From positions 1 through 27,964 of the IMG/VR virus record IMGVR_UViG_3300048925_000168: a DNA stretch of 27,964 bases. The stretch is one strand, 5' to 3'. The stretch is from a virus. Each line of letters opens with the position of its first letter. Position 1 is the first letter of the stretch. The notes beneath the pieces were generated by a model, which saw only the letters and a list, made by a program, of their open reading frames with translations, made no database searches and was not told the origin of the DNA. Positions 7,760-16,073 of the stretch are shown in pieces. The position numbers and the translations under genes were made by a program.

Positions 7760-10700
7760 TGTGTCCTCCTCGAATAAAGCACGCCGCCTGCGGACATTTC
7801 TTTTTTCAGTCGCTCGGTGATTGTCTGCTGTACAATCGCCTGCAGCTGTTTCGCTGTCCCCGTGGCGTTCGCCTGATTTATGCTCCCGTCACTCCCCTGC
7901 TGGCTGATGCTGACTGGGGCATAAACACTGATCCCGCCCATGCCAGCACCGGCTGCGCTCCCGCCGCCGACCAGCCCCCCCGAGGCATACCCGCGCATTA
8001 GACGATAGAGATTAGCCACGCCAATGCGGCTGGTTGATTCTTTGGTGAAGACGAATTCCCCGCGGTGAACGATACCGGCTGGCTCGTACTTGCCGCCGTG
8101 CCCGGTAAAACCGCCCACGTCAAAACCCTGTGGCCGGTATGACGGGACCGCGAATGACTGACCTGCAGAGGAGGTTTTCGCCCCGCCGCTCACCCAGCCC
8201 ATTGCGCTCTGGATGGTGTAAGCCACCAGCAGCTGGTTGATAACGGAAACAATCATTTTAAGGATCGAGCTGGTGAAGTCCCTGAAGCTCGCCTTCCCGG
8301 TTGTCGTCAGGCTGGTAAGCTGGCCCGCCAGCCCGCTGAACGTAGCCTGCGAAATCTGCTGAACAGAGCTGAAAACGTTTGTCGCTGAATCCTGATATTC
8401 GGCCCAGCCCTGTTTCGCACCGGCCAGCCAGTTTGCACGCAGGGCATCTTCAGCCTCGAACGTCGCCCTTTGCTCTTCCAGAACCTTTTGCTGCGCCTGA
8501 GGGTTGTACGAATAGCTTTCGCTGAGACGCTGCAGCGTAGTTTGTCGCCCGGCTTCCCGGGTGGATACCCCCTCAGACTGAGCCTGCAGGCCCGCCCTGG
8601 CGGCTTTTTGCTGCTGCTCAAACTTCACGGCCTGATCGGCCAGCTGGTTGAGCTTTTGCTGGCTGGCAACCTTATCGCCCAGGTCGGCCAGCTGCCGCTT
8701 GTACTCGAGCGTTTCTTCCTTGTGCGCCAGCAGGGATTTTTCCTGCACCGTAAGCTGACGACGCCCCGCGGCCTCCTGCAGAACGGTGAACTGATTTTCA
8801 GTCTGCCAGAGATCCTGACGCTGTTTGCTTATGACGTCGTTTACGCTGGTATGCTGCTCGAGCGTTTTAAGCTGGGCCTGAAGGGTGAGGAGTTCGGCCT
8901 GGGCCTTTTCCTCGGCCTTGTCTCCGGCGGGCGTTGCATAGCTTTTGCCTTTCGGCGTTTTGACGTCCTTAAACTGCTTTTCAATCCCGGCGCGGGCCGC
9001 GGCAATGTCTTTTTCAGTCCAGAGCGTGGCGACACCGTCTTTAGCATCCTGGCGGTTTTTCTCAATAAGCTGACTGAGCTTTTTCTCTGCTGAAGCCCGC
9101 TTTTCTGCCGCTGTCGCGCCGGACTCCACCAGCTGGTTAAACTGCTGCTGGCTGCGGATTGCCTGAGCCTGCTGGTCCGTTCGCATTTTTTCCCGCGCGG
9201 CTGCCAGCCCTTCCTGGGCGTATTGCTGATCGGCAAGATCGTAAGCCTGCTTTTTCAGCTCCACCTGCTGGCGCGCGTTTCTCAGCCTTTCCGCATCAGC
9301 TTTCTGCAGAACGTTGTTACCGGCATAATCCGGGTCGACCTTAAGATTTTTGGACAGCGCGCGGTACTCTTTCTCTGCTGCCTGCCATTCAGCAAAAGAG
9401 TCCTGGCGCTTCATCGCGGTGTCGGGATTACGCCCTATGCCAAGCATCGCATCCCATGCGCCGGAAGCTGCATTCTTCACCCAGTTCCAGGCTTTTTCGA
9501 GGGAGCCGAGGTTATCCTCGACCGCCCCGGCACGCTGAATGACCGCGTCAGAATATGCCCGCATGGCCAGCTCGGCAGCTTTCTGCGAATCACCCAGCGC
9601 CTGAGCAGAAGCTATCTGTTCATACTGGGTGGCCGTGAGAAAATGAAGGGAATCGTTGAGCGTCGCGACCGCGTTAACCGGATCATCCTTCAGGCGTTTA
9701 AACTGATTAATGGTTTCGTCAACGGCCTGCCCGGTAGCCTGCTGCAGCCTGGCGGCAACATTGCTGACCATGCTGACGTCATTACTGCTGAACGCGCCAC
9801 TTCCAACGACCTGCGCCAGCACGCCTGCAGCGGCATGCTGCGTGATGCCATTACCGGCCAGCGAGCGCGCCAGCGCCTGAAGCTGCCCTGACGTTTTCCC
9901 CGCGTAGTTCCCGGTCAGGATCAACTGCCTGTTAAATTCCTCAGACTCTTTGCTGCCGTCATACCAGGCCTTACCCAGCCCGAATACCGCCGCGGCAATC
10001 CCACCAACCATGCCGGCGATCCCCAGGCCGCGCAGCGACAGCAGCTGGTCTATCCATCCTGCCCGGTTCGCCAGCGTGATCCCGGAGCCGCGCAGCGCAC
10101 CGAAGTTACCGCGCATGACCTCGCCGATAAGTACCCCCAGCTCCTGCCGGGCAGCAGCACTTTGCAGCCCCAGACCGTGCGTGGCCACTTTGGCAGCTTC
10201 AAGTTTGCGGATATAGACCTCAGCTGCATCGCTGGCACCGACCTGCGCTGCCTTCATGCGCAGCAGCTCGGTACCGGAGAGCTTTTGCTCTGCAACCTGT
10301 TGCTTCAGCTGGCTGAGGAATCGCGTGCGCGCTGCGGCCGATTTTTCCTCCACGATCTGCAGTTCTTTTTGCCGGGCCGTGGTGCGGGAAATAAGGGCGA
10401 GATAATCCTGCTGGGTTATGTTGCCCTGTGCCCTGGCTGCGCGAAAGCGCGCCTGCACGTTCGCAAGCGACTGTGTTTCACCATTGAGCTGGCGAACGCC
10501 GTCAATCTGGCGGAAAAATGATGCCGCCAATTCATCCTGTCGGCGGGCAAGCGCTGCAGCCTGCCCGTCATTCTCACGCATGCGTTGGTTAAGTTCGGTC
10601 ACGCGGCGGTGAGTTTCATCAACGGACTTTGAAACGTTCTGCCAGTCTTTGGTCAGCCCTTCCGTTGCGGCCGACTGGCGGGATTTCATATCTGCGGCGG

Positions 10701-10893
10701 CCGCTGCGCCAGCGTCGCCCACACTCTTTAGTGCAGCGCTCTGACGGTCCGCAGCACGCTGCATTCGCGCCTGAACTTTATCAGACTCATCCGCCATTCC
10801 TGTCAGTTGCCCTTTGATTCGGGCGACCTGCTCGCTGAAGGTTGCGCGGTCAACATCCAGCTTAATAACCAGATCGCTAATCTGCTGGGCCAT
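7756..10893 (-). CDS. H: Tail tape measure protein gpH
   Basis: A 1045-residue tape measure protein (lambda H is 853 residues), so a tail somewhat longer than that of lambda is expected. The order is an N-terminal coiled-coil region (about 10-280), a hydrophobic segment at about 287-309 ([18 protein letters not shown]) likely to insert into the inner membrane during DNA delivery, and a long Gln/Ala/Lys-rich coiled-coil centre. The C-terminal block has the lambda signature [20 protein letters not shown] and [16 protein letters not shown]. The ATG at 10893 overlaps the end of the T frame by 17 bases. The C-terminus in lambda is trimmed (H to H*); the conserved block suggests the same here, but this is inference. 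Confidence 0.96.
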   Translation of the reverse strand: MAQQISDLVIKLDVDRATFSEQVARIKGQLTGMADESDKVQARMQRAADRQSAALKSVGDAGAAAAADMKSRQSAATEGLTKDWQNVSKSVDETHRRVTELNQRMRENDGQAAALARRQDELAASFFRQIDGVRQLNGETQSLANVQARFRAARAQGNITQQDYLALISRTTARQKELQIVEEKSAAARTRFLSQLKQQVAEQKLSGTELLRMKAAQVGASDAAEVYIRKLEAAKVATHGLGLQSAAARQELGVLIGEVMRGNFGALRGSGITLANRAGWIDQLLSLRGLGIAGMVGGIAAAVFGLGKAWYDGSKESEEFNRQLILTGNYAGKTSGQLQALARSLAGNGITQHAAAGVLAQVVGSGAFSSNDVSMVSNVAARLQQATGQAVDETINQFKRLKDDPVNAVATLNDSLHFLTATQYEQIASAQALGDSQKAAELAMRAYSDAVIQRAGAVEDNLGSLEKAWNWVKNAASGAWDAMLGIGRNPDTAMKRQDSFAEWQAAEKEYRALSKNLKVDPDYAGNNVLQKADAERLRNARQQVELKKQAYDLADQQYAQEGLAAAREKMRTDQQAQAIRSQQQFNQLVESGATAAEKRASAEKKLSQLIEKNRQDAKDGVATLWTEKDIAAARAGIEKQFKDVKTPKGKSYATPAGDKAEEKAQAELLTLQAQLKTLEQHTSVNDVISKQRQDLWQTENQFTVLQEAAGRRQLTVQEKSLLAHKEETLEYKRQLADLGDKVASQQKLNQLADQAVKFEQQQKAARAGLQAQSEGVSTREAGRQTTLQRLSESYSYNPQAQQKVLEEQRATFEAEDALRANWLAGAKQGWAEYQDSATNVFSSVQQISQATFSGLAGQLTSLTTTGKASFRDFTSSILKMIVSVINQLLVAYTIQSAMGWVSGGAKTSSAGQSFAVPSYRPQGFDVGGFTGHGGKYEPAGIVHRGEFVFTKESTSRIGVANLYRLMRGYASGGLVGGGSAAGAGMGGISVYAPVSISQQGSDGSINQANATGTAKQLQAIVQQTITERLKKEMSAGGVLYSRRTQ

Positions 10894-11218
10894 ATCGGAT
10901 ACCTCCTGTGATCCCCTCAGCGGCGGTCATCAGCGTGTCATCATCCGGCTCGTCATCGCTGATGACGACATCCGAAGGAGAAAGCAGGCTGAAATGTGCG
11001 GGGGTAAGTTCCGGGTCGCGGAAGAAAAGAGTGGAGATGGAATAAAGCAGCTCTGAGAAATGCGCATCGAGCTGCGCGTCCTGAAAATAATGCTCCCGGT
11101 AGAACTGGTGCCAGTCGCCCAGCTCACTGGAAGTCATTCCAGCCAGCATGGCGCGCCAGTCGGGTCGCCCGAACTCGCGCGCCAGATTCAGGACAAACTT
11201 CAGCTCGCTGGCAAGGGC
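10877..11218 (-). CDS. T: gpT part of the gpG-T tail assembly chaperone (made by -1 frameshift)
   Basis: This frame is open from the slippery heptamer at 11224-11218 to the stop at 10877 and translates as [36 protein letters not shown] and onward, matching lambda T, which exists only as the G-T fusion. It lies in the -1 frame of G. There is an internal ATG at 11149, but the conserved residues before it show that translation enters by frameshift. The fusion would be about 251 residues. In lambda, gpG coats the tape measure and the T part recruits gpV; the same role is inferred. Confidence 0.9.
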   Translation of the reverse strand, partial: ALASELKFVLNLAREFGRPDWRAMLAGMTSSELGDWHQFYREHYFQDAQLDAHFSELLYSISTLFFRDPELTPAHFSLLSPSDVVISDDEPDDDTLMTAAEGITGGIRYGPAD

Positions 11219-11631
11219 TTTTCCGCCGTAACGGGTTCAGCGCTTTCGGCCTCCGCGGAGGCATCCGGATCGGCAACGTTGTCATCATCAACCGGAACGA
11301 GCATGCCGGAGAGCAGCTTTATTTCCATTTCTGCTTTACCGATCGCCTCCGGCGGCCAGCCGCTAAGCACCTGCTGATAAAGCGTTTCCACATCCGTGCC
11401 AGCCGGATCGTTATGCCACAAAGACATCGCGATCAAACGCGCACCGCAGCGAATATTTGAGCCAATCAGCCTTGCCGTCATTTCCTGATCGCTGATGCCG
11501 TCGCTGTCAGCGCTGACAGCCTTTTCCTCTGCGGCCATAAACGTGATGTACTCGATACGCTGCAGCGCCGACAGCTCGAAGATGGTCAGGGATTCTGTTT
11601 GCCAGGTGAACTTCTCTTTTTTCAGAAACAT
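11200..11631 (-). CDS. G: Tail assembly chaperone gpG
   Basis: A 143-residue homologue of lambda gpG (140 residues), the chaperone that holds the tape measure protein before tail tube polymerisation. The N-terminus is MFLKKEKFTWQTESLTIFEL, followed by SALQRIEYITFMAAEE, both family typical; the C-terminal tail is acidic and Ala/Glu rich. The start at 11631 has AAGGAAGGA upstream. The frameshift site lies in the last six codons, so most ribosomes would stop at 11200 and make G alone. Confidence 0.93.
   Translation of the reverse strand: MFLKKEKFTWQTESLTIFELSALQRIEYITFMAAEEKAVSADSDGISDQEMTARLIGSNIRCGARLIAMSLWHNDPAGTDVETLYQQVLSGWPPEAIGKAEMEIKLLSGMLVPVDDDNVADPDASAEAESAEPVTAEKPLPAS
11218..11224 (-). 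other. Slippery site for programmed -1 frameshift (G to G-T)
   Basis: The zero-frame codons are GCG GAA AAG, giving the heptamer G-GAA-AAG five codons before the G stop. Lambda uses G-GGA-AAG. The A-site slip AAG to AAA is the same; the P-site slip GAA to GGA involves a G-U pair. The -1 frame after the heptamer encodes the conserved T sequence. Confidence 0.8.
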
Positions 11632-11641
11632 GCATCCTTCC

Positions 11642-12385
11642 TTACGCTGCAGTTACGGTGACTTTGCAGACCGCGACGAAATTACCGTCGCTGGTCATGA
11701 CAATGATGTCAGCAGTACCGGCCGCCACCCCCGTCAAGGTGATCGTAGTTCCGCTAACGGTAACGGTCGCTTTAGTCCCATCAGAGGTTGCCACGCGGAA
11801 CGAGGCATCAGAGGCGCTGACAGGATTGACCGTCACATTGAGCGTTGTGGTCATTCCGGCGGCCACGCTGGCTGTGGCTTTATCAAGGGTCACGCCAGTA
11901 ACAGAAATATTCGGCGCACCGCTTTCTTCAGCCAGTTCCGGCTTGCCGGTATTGGTGATTTTCGCTGTGCGGGTAATGACCTCTTTTGCCGGAATGGCTT
12001 TACCCAGGCTGCTGCACCAGCCGCGGAAAACGTCGACGGTACCGTTCGGGTATTTGATTTTGTAATAGCGTACTGAGCCATCAATAAACCATGCGACAAG
12101 GTCTTTTTGCCCTTCTTCGCCCGGCTTCCAGGCGAGGGTGAACGAGGTATCGCCAGCAGATTTTGCCCCCTGGGCCGTCGCGTTCCAGTCGGCATCCTCG
12201 TCGTCGAGGTAAGTGTCGTCATACGATTCGGCGGTCATTTCTCCCGGCGTTAGCTCTTTAATTTTCGCCAGGCGGTTCCAGTCGATATCCGAGAGTGGGT
12301 TAGCGAAAGCGTTGCCCGTTCCGGTGTAAAGCCAGAGTGTGGTACCGGCACCTTTCACGGGGGCCAGCGGGTTTGGAGTAGGCAT
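11642..12385 (-). CDS. V: Major tail tube protein gpV with Ig-like domain
   Basis: A 247-residue homologue of lambda gpV (246 residues), the subunit that stacks as hexameric rings to form the tail tube. Residues 1-155 are the tube domain, with conserved [24 protein letters not shown] and TFRGW-like ([16 protein letters not shown]) segments. Residues 160-247 are a bacterial Ig-like (Big_2-type) domain beginning [15 protein letters not shown], which in lambda decorates the outside of the tail. The ATG at 12385 has AGAGG upstream. Confidence 0.96.
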   Translation of the reverse strand: MPTPNPLAPVKGAGTTLWLYTGTGNAFANPLSDIDWNRLAKIKELTPGEMTAESYDDTYLDDEDADWNATAQGAKSAGDTSFTLAWKPGEEGQKDLVAWFIDGSVRYYKIKYPNGTVDVFRGWCSSLGKAIPAKEVITRTAKITNTGKPELAEESGAPNISVTGVTLDKATASVAAGMTTTLNVTVNPVSASDASFRVATSDGTKATVTVSGTTITLTGVAAGTADIIVMTSDGNFVAVCKVTVTAA

Positions 12386-12394
12386 AAGTACCTC

Positions 12395-12796
12395 TTAAAT
12401 TGAATAGGTGATTAAGTACGTGAAATCGACTGAACCCCAGGTGGCCATTTCATCATCCCGCTGATAGTCATAACCCTGCGGGGTGAACGTCTCGACCAGT
12501 TCGGTCAGGCCCGGGATGAAGGCCATTGCCGGATACACTTTCTCTTCCATCCAGGAATCAAGCGCGCTGTCGGGGCTGGAGGCTTTAAGAAATACCTCGA
12601 TGTGAACAACCGCCTGCCACGAATCTTCGTCAAGCGAATCGCCGGTGTACTCCGCGTCAGAAAGATAAACAGCCACGGCAGGGAGATCCTGCTCTTCAAG
12701 AAAAACAGGGCGCCCGTCAAACCAGGTGACCGTGTCGGTGATCTCGGCTTTCAGTTTTGCCAGAATGGCTGCACGAATTGCGCTGTGTCTGTTCAT
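12395..12796 (-). CDS. U: Tail terminator protein gpU
   Basis: A 133-residue homologue of lambda gpU (131 residues), which caps the tail tube and forms the joining surface for the head. It starts MNRHSAIRAAILAKLKAEI and has family motifs TVTWFDGRPVFL and DLPAVAVYLSDAEYTG. The ATG at 12796 overlaps the gpZ stop as ATGA, indicating coupled translation. Confidence 0.95.
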   Translation of the reverse strand: MNRHSAIRAAILAKLKAEITDTVTWFDGRPVFLEEQDLPAVAVYLSDAEYTGDSLDEDSWQAVVHIEVFLKASSPDSALDSWMEEKVYPAMAFIPGLTELVETFTPQGYDYQRDDEMATWGSVDFTYLITYSI

Positions 12797-13371
12797 CGCT
12801 TCAGGTGGATCCTCAGTTGGTTTTTCAGGGCTGCGGAAAGTTCTTTGGGCATATCGCTTTCAATAAGGCGCTTTGAAATAGCGGTAAATGCCACGGTGAG
12901 CGGTGTCTCAAGAGGAACTTTGACCACATCAATCGGATAACGGGCCTGACCTACGCGCCGCATGACCTGCCAGCGCCCGTTCGCAAGCTGTTGGATAAAA
13001 GCGTTACGAAAGGTATAGGGCCCGATTTTAAGGACGCTGCCCGCTCCGTTTCTGGCCCCTTTTTTACGCGAGAGCCGGACGCGCGCCGTGCCGAGCTTTA
13101 TCGCAGGAAGATTACCGCGGTTGATTTTTATCGACGCGACCGGGCGATCGTGACGGGCCTTGCGCAGACGGGAACGCTGGCGGACCAGACGAACCGGAAG
13201 CCCCTTTTTCCGGTTATCATCAACTGTTGCTTCTTTCGCTACAGCTTTGCTCCCCTGGCTTATCGTTCTGCTGGCCACCCGGTTAAGTGCTTTTGCGGTT
13301 GCCTCAGGAACGATTAACCTGCTGAGGCTGTTCAGGTTCTGAATAGCCCTTTCCAGTCCTTTCACAGACAT
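12793..13371 (-). CDS. Z: Minor tail protein gpZ
   Basis: A 192-residue homologue of lambda gpZ, with the same length and the same basic character (many Arg and Lys). Conserved blocks are GLERAIQNLN, ALNRVASRTISQ, IKINRGNLPAIKLGTARVRLS, and FIQQLANGRWQVMRRV followed by RYPIDVVKVPL. It acts at the head-proximal end of the tail and is needed for correct positioning of the DNA end in lambda. The ATG at 13371 has GAGG upstream. Confidence 0.95.
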   Translation of the reverse strand: MSVKGLERAIQNLNSLSRLIVPEATAKALNRVASRTISQGSKAVAKEATVDDNRKKGLPVRLVRQRSRLRKARHDRPVASIKINRGNLPAIKLGTARVRLSRKKGARNGAGSVLKIGPYTFRNAFIQQLANGRWQVMRRVGQARYPIDVVKVPLETPLTVAFTAISKRLIESDMPKELSAALKNQLRIHLKR

Positions 13372-13380
13372 AGCGCCTCC

Positions 13381-13656
13381 TCATTCGAGATGGATGCGGG
13401 GTTTTCCGTTGAACATGTCATAGCGGGTAACGGTCAGGTTCTTACCGTCGTAGTCGACGCTGTCGTTTCGGCGTGGCTGGTAAAGCTCAGAGAAAACCAC
13501 CAGCGAAGTACCTGTTCCCGACAATGGCCCCATTTCCTCGAGTTGCTCGGCTGGAACAACGTCATAGCTGCTGCCATTGATGATCGCTGTCTTTCCCATC
13601 TTTTTTATGGTGGCCGCGTCCATGCGCGCCGCCATCCGGTCAAAGGGGTTAGGCAT
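13381..13656 (-). CDS. Small head completion / head-tail joining protein (FII-like position)
   Basis: A 91-residue protein starting MPNPFDRMAARMDAATIKKM, with the ATG at 13656 overlapping the stop of the decoration-protein gene by 8 bases. It occupies the slot of lambda FII (head completion, tail docking), and the N-terminal 'F-DRMAARMDAA' helix and short beta-rich remainder resemble that group, often named 'ATP-binding sugar transporter-like' in databases. I see no direct match to FII itself, so the role rests on size, position and weak resemblance. Confidence 0.7.
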   Translation of the reverse strand: MPNPFDRMAARMDAATIKKMGKTAIINGSSYDVVPAEQLEEMGPLSGTGTSLVVFSELYQPRRNDSVDYDGKNLTVTRYDMFNGKPRIHLE

Positions 13657-13975
13657 TGATCTTAACTTCAACAACGGTGGTGTTTGCCGCTGCATCTTCC
13701 CAGGCGATGCCCGCGGCAACGGCATCCGTTTCTTCGATCGTGATTTTGCCGTCCTTCAAATACACCTGCGCCCCGGCAGTAACCGCATCTGCGGATACTT
13801 TTGGCAGGAGGAAAACACCCTCAGTAAAACCGTCCCCGGTATCGCCAGCCGGGATATCGGTAATTGCCACCGCGATAAGTTTTCCAACAACAACCGGGTC
13901 GCCGCTGTGAACATCGGTTGCACCACTGTTTACCAGAGGGATCGTTTTCCCGTCCTGCGCATAGTTCTTAGCCAT
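13649..13975 (-). CDS. Capsid decoration-type protein (DUF2190 family)
   Basis: A 108-residue beta-rich protein starting MAKNYAQDGKTIPLVNSGA and containing VHSGDPVVVGKLIAVA, the pattern of the DUF2190 family that sits next to major capsid genes and is thought to bind the capsid surface, like lambda gpD. It lies directly downstream of the capsid gene behind a terminator hairpin. The ATG at 13975 has GGAG 5 bases upstream. The decoration role is inferred from family and position. Confidence 0.85.
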   Translation of the reverse strand: MAKNYAQDGKTIPLVNSGATDVHSGDPVVVGKLIAVAITDIPAGDTGDGFTEGVFLLPKVSADAVTAGAQVYLKDGKITIEETDAVAAGIAWEDAAANTTVVEVKINA

Positions 13976-13987
13976 AACTTCTCCATT

Positions 13988-14005
13988 CAGCCCCTTGCGG
14001 GGCTG
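13988..14005 (-). repeat. Short palindrome in the capsid-decoration leader
   Basis: CAGCCCC-TTGC-GGGGCTG style inverted repeat with a 7-bp perfect stem, lacking a T run. It lies between the capsid terminator and the ribosome site of the DUF2190 gene and could be a stabilising hairpin at the 5' end of a processed or restarted mRNA. Confidence 0.5.
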
Positions 14006-14015
14006 GTTTCAGGTA

Positions 14016-14035
14016 TAAAAAAAGCCCTTACGGGC
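14016..14035 (-). terminator. Intrinsic terminator after the capsid gene
   Basis: Minus-strand GCCC-GTAA-GGGC stem-loop followed by seven T, just past the capsid stop at 14058. The 4-bp core stem is short, so it is probably leaky. Confidence 0.7.
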
Positions 14036-14057
14036 GTCTGTTTGTCAGGACTGTTTT

Positions 14058-16073
14058 TTACTGACCAGAGGATTTGGTCATGCCGCGATAGTCCAGCGGC
14101 GCCACACCTGCATCAATACGCACTTTCGTGGCGATACCATCAGTGGTGAAGCCTTCCTGCTGATCGATGTATGGCGTGTCGACGCCGTTGAGATAAGCGA
14201 CCTCGATGGTGTCGGTGCCCTTCGCGGCAGCCAGATACCAGGCTTTCGCATCAGCTTCATCCAGGCGCGGTTCGGCAATGACTTCTGCAAAGTTCTGGAT
14301 AGGGTTAACGATCCCGGCATTGATGTCTGCACCTTTAACACTGGCCGACTTGATGGTCTGATTTGCCAGAGTTTCCAGGGCGACGGGCACCAGCATGTAG
14401 GCCGGACGGATATTCAGGGTTCGCTCCCCCTCCTTCTGCAGACGCATCAGCTTGCGCGATTCGTCCAGGCTGGCCACAGAAATTGCGCCCGAGCTCAGGT
14501 TCTTGTGATCGGCATGGAACAGCGCCTTTCCGTCTGAGAGTTTCGGGTTTTTGGTCAGAATGGCGTAAACCAGATCGCCAATCGTTGCTTTCGCCGCGCG
14601 CCCCATCTTCATCGGTACGTCGGTAAGCTGGTTCAGATCGTCGTTGATGATCGCCTGGCGGGTTACTGAGAAGATTTCACCATACGTGGCAAGCGCGATG
14701 GTTTCGCCTTTGTCACTGGTAGTGATGTACTTATACTCAGCCCCTTCGCGAACCTGTCGCAGAGAAGGGAAACCACCCATACCGACACGATGCGCCGTTT
14801 TGAAGTCCGACAGCTGGCCTTTTTTGGTCCACTGCTCGAAGGTTTCCTGCGCCTCGTCCCAGCCCTGAATCAGCGCTTTGTTCGCAACATCAAGCAGAAT
14901 GTTGCCAAAGTCAGAGGTGCTGTGGGTCAGCGCCAGGCCAACCATCTGCATCGGGTTGTAGCTGGCCACGCCGATACCTTTTTCTGTCAGGGCCATACGC
15001 GCATACTCGCGCAGCGTCATACCGTTATAAACGTTATCCCGCTCCTGACCTTCGAACCCGGCACGCGCCATCAGTGCCTGGCGAATACCATCCGCGACGA
15101 AGTTACCGTTGCCCGCATGAATATGCGGCTGGGTGGTTTTATTGGACGGCGTGGCCGTTTTACCGAGTTCTGCCAGCAGCAAATCTTTCGCCTTATCGAC
15201 GGAACAATCAGGGTCGGCCACACACTGATTCTGCAGATCCATGTGCTTATTGCCGAACATGGCAAAGAGATCGCCGATAGCGTTAACACGGGCTTTCTGC
15301 TCAGCCAACACCTGCGCGCGGATCGCATTTTCATCCGGTGCCGGGTCTGTTTTTGCCTGCGGTGCCTGAGGCTGGGTAATAACCGGGTCACGCTGGGTAG
15401 TGTTGCGCGGCGGGGTGATCATGTTGCGAATGCTTTTTGGCATTTTTTCAAATTCCTCAATACGTTTTGAATGAATACAGGCCATAGCCTGAAGGGATGG
15501 TGTCACCTGGTCGGCAAAACCCAGTTCAAGGCACTCGCTGCCGTTCATCCAGGTTTCGTCCTCCAGCATTGCCGCAATTTCTTCGGTGGATTTTCCGGTT
15601 TTCTGCGCATAAGCCGGGATAAGAACGGATTCAACCTTGTCGAGAAGATCCGCATAGTCGCGCATATCGCTCGCGTCACCACCAGCAAACCCCCAGGGCT
15701 TATGGATCATCATCATCGTGTTTTCAGGCATGATGACCGGATTGCCTACCATCGCAATCACCGAGGCCATGGAGGCCGCCAGACCGTCGATATGCACGGT
15801 AATCGCCGCGCCGTGATGCTTCAGCGCGTTATAAATAGCAATACCGTCGAAGACATCACCACCGGGCGAGTTGATATAAAGGTTGATGTGGGTGACGTCC
15901 CCAAGTGCCCGGAGATCATTGACGAACTGTTTCGCCGTTACGCCCCAGTACCCGATTTCGTCATAAATAAAAATGTCGGCTTCGCTGTTATTGCTGGCCT
16001 GCATGCGGAACCACGAATTACTTTTTGCGCTGGCTTTCGGACGGTGGCGCGCCCGGTTCTTTGGCTTCGGCAC
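14058..16073 (-). CDS. Fused ClpP-like prohead protease and major capsid protein
   Basis: A 671-residue fusion. Residues 20-205 are a ClpP-type serine protease with SPGGDVFDG, catalytic Ser101 in GLAASMAS and His124 in MMMIHKPWG. Residues 210-310 are a charged, Pro/Gln-rich linker that could serve as a scaffold. The remainder is a Mu gpT-like (HK97-fold) capsid domain with MQMVGLALTHSTSDF, LFHADHKNL and GRAAKATIGDLVY. The best start is a GTG at 16073 with AAGGAGG six bases upstream, overlapping the portal gene by 56 bases; an ATG at 16004 has no ribosome site, and the longer ATG frame from 16352 is portal shadow. In lambda these functions are split between C/Nu3 and E. The protease would process the prohead and release the capsid part. 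Confidence 0.92.
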   Translation of the reverse strand: MPKPKNRARHRPKASAKSNSWFRMQASNNSEADIFIYDEIGYWGVTAKQFVNDLRALGDVTHINLYINSPGGDVFDGIAIYNALKHHGAAITVHIDGLAASMASVIAMVGNPVIMPENTMMMIHKPWGFAGGDASDMRDYADLLDKVESVLIPAYAQKTGKSTEEIAAMLEDETWMNGSECLELGFADQVTPSLQAMACIHSKRIEEFEKMPKSIRNMITPPRNTTQRDPVITQPQAPQAKTDPAPDENAIRAQVLAEQKARVNAIGDLFAMFGNKHMDLQNQCVADPDCSVDKAKDLLLAELGKTATPSNKTTQPHIHAGNGNFVADGIRQALMARAGFEGQERDNVYNGMTLREYARMALTEKGIGVASYNPMQMVGLALTHSTSDFGNILLDVANKALIQGWDEAQETFEQWTKKGQLSDFKTAHRVGMGGFPSLRQVREGAEYKYITTSDKGETIALATYGEIFSVTRQAIINDDLNQLTDVPMKMGRAAKATIGDLVYAILTKNPKLSDGKALFHADHKNLSSGAISVASLDESRKLMRLQKEGERTLNIRPAYMLVPVALETLANQTIKSASVKGADINAGIVNPIQNFAEVIAEPRLDEADAKAWYLAAAKGTDTIEVAYLNGVDTPYIDQQEGFTTDGIATKVRIDAGVAPLDYRGMTKSSGQ
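15443..15458 (-). promoter_or_regulatory. Candidate internal ribosome site and ATG for the capsid part
   Basis: Inside the fusion gene the minus strand reads TGAGGAATTTGAAAAAATG, in frame, at the junction of protease and linker. The GAGG is 11 bases from the ATG, longer than optimal. Initiation here would give a protein of about 461 residues beginning MPKSIRNMITPP, which is linker plus capsid without protease. Confidence 0.4.

Noticed and set aside
8470-9891. Long plus-strand open frames (207 and 222 codons) opposite the tape measure gene
   Set aside because: They are antisense to a conserved coiled-coil gene with strong codon bias, lack ribosome sites, and translate to no recognisable protein.
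11149-11149. Independent start of gpT at the ATG 11149
   Set aside because: Conserved T residues ([18 protein letters not shown]) are encoded upstream of this ATG, so entry by frameshift is better supported.
11495-12076. Plus-strand 193-codon and 135-codon frames opposite gpV and gpG
   Set aside because: Antisense to clear lambda V and G homologues; the two overlap each other as well.
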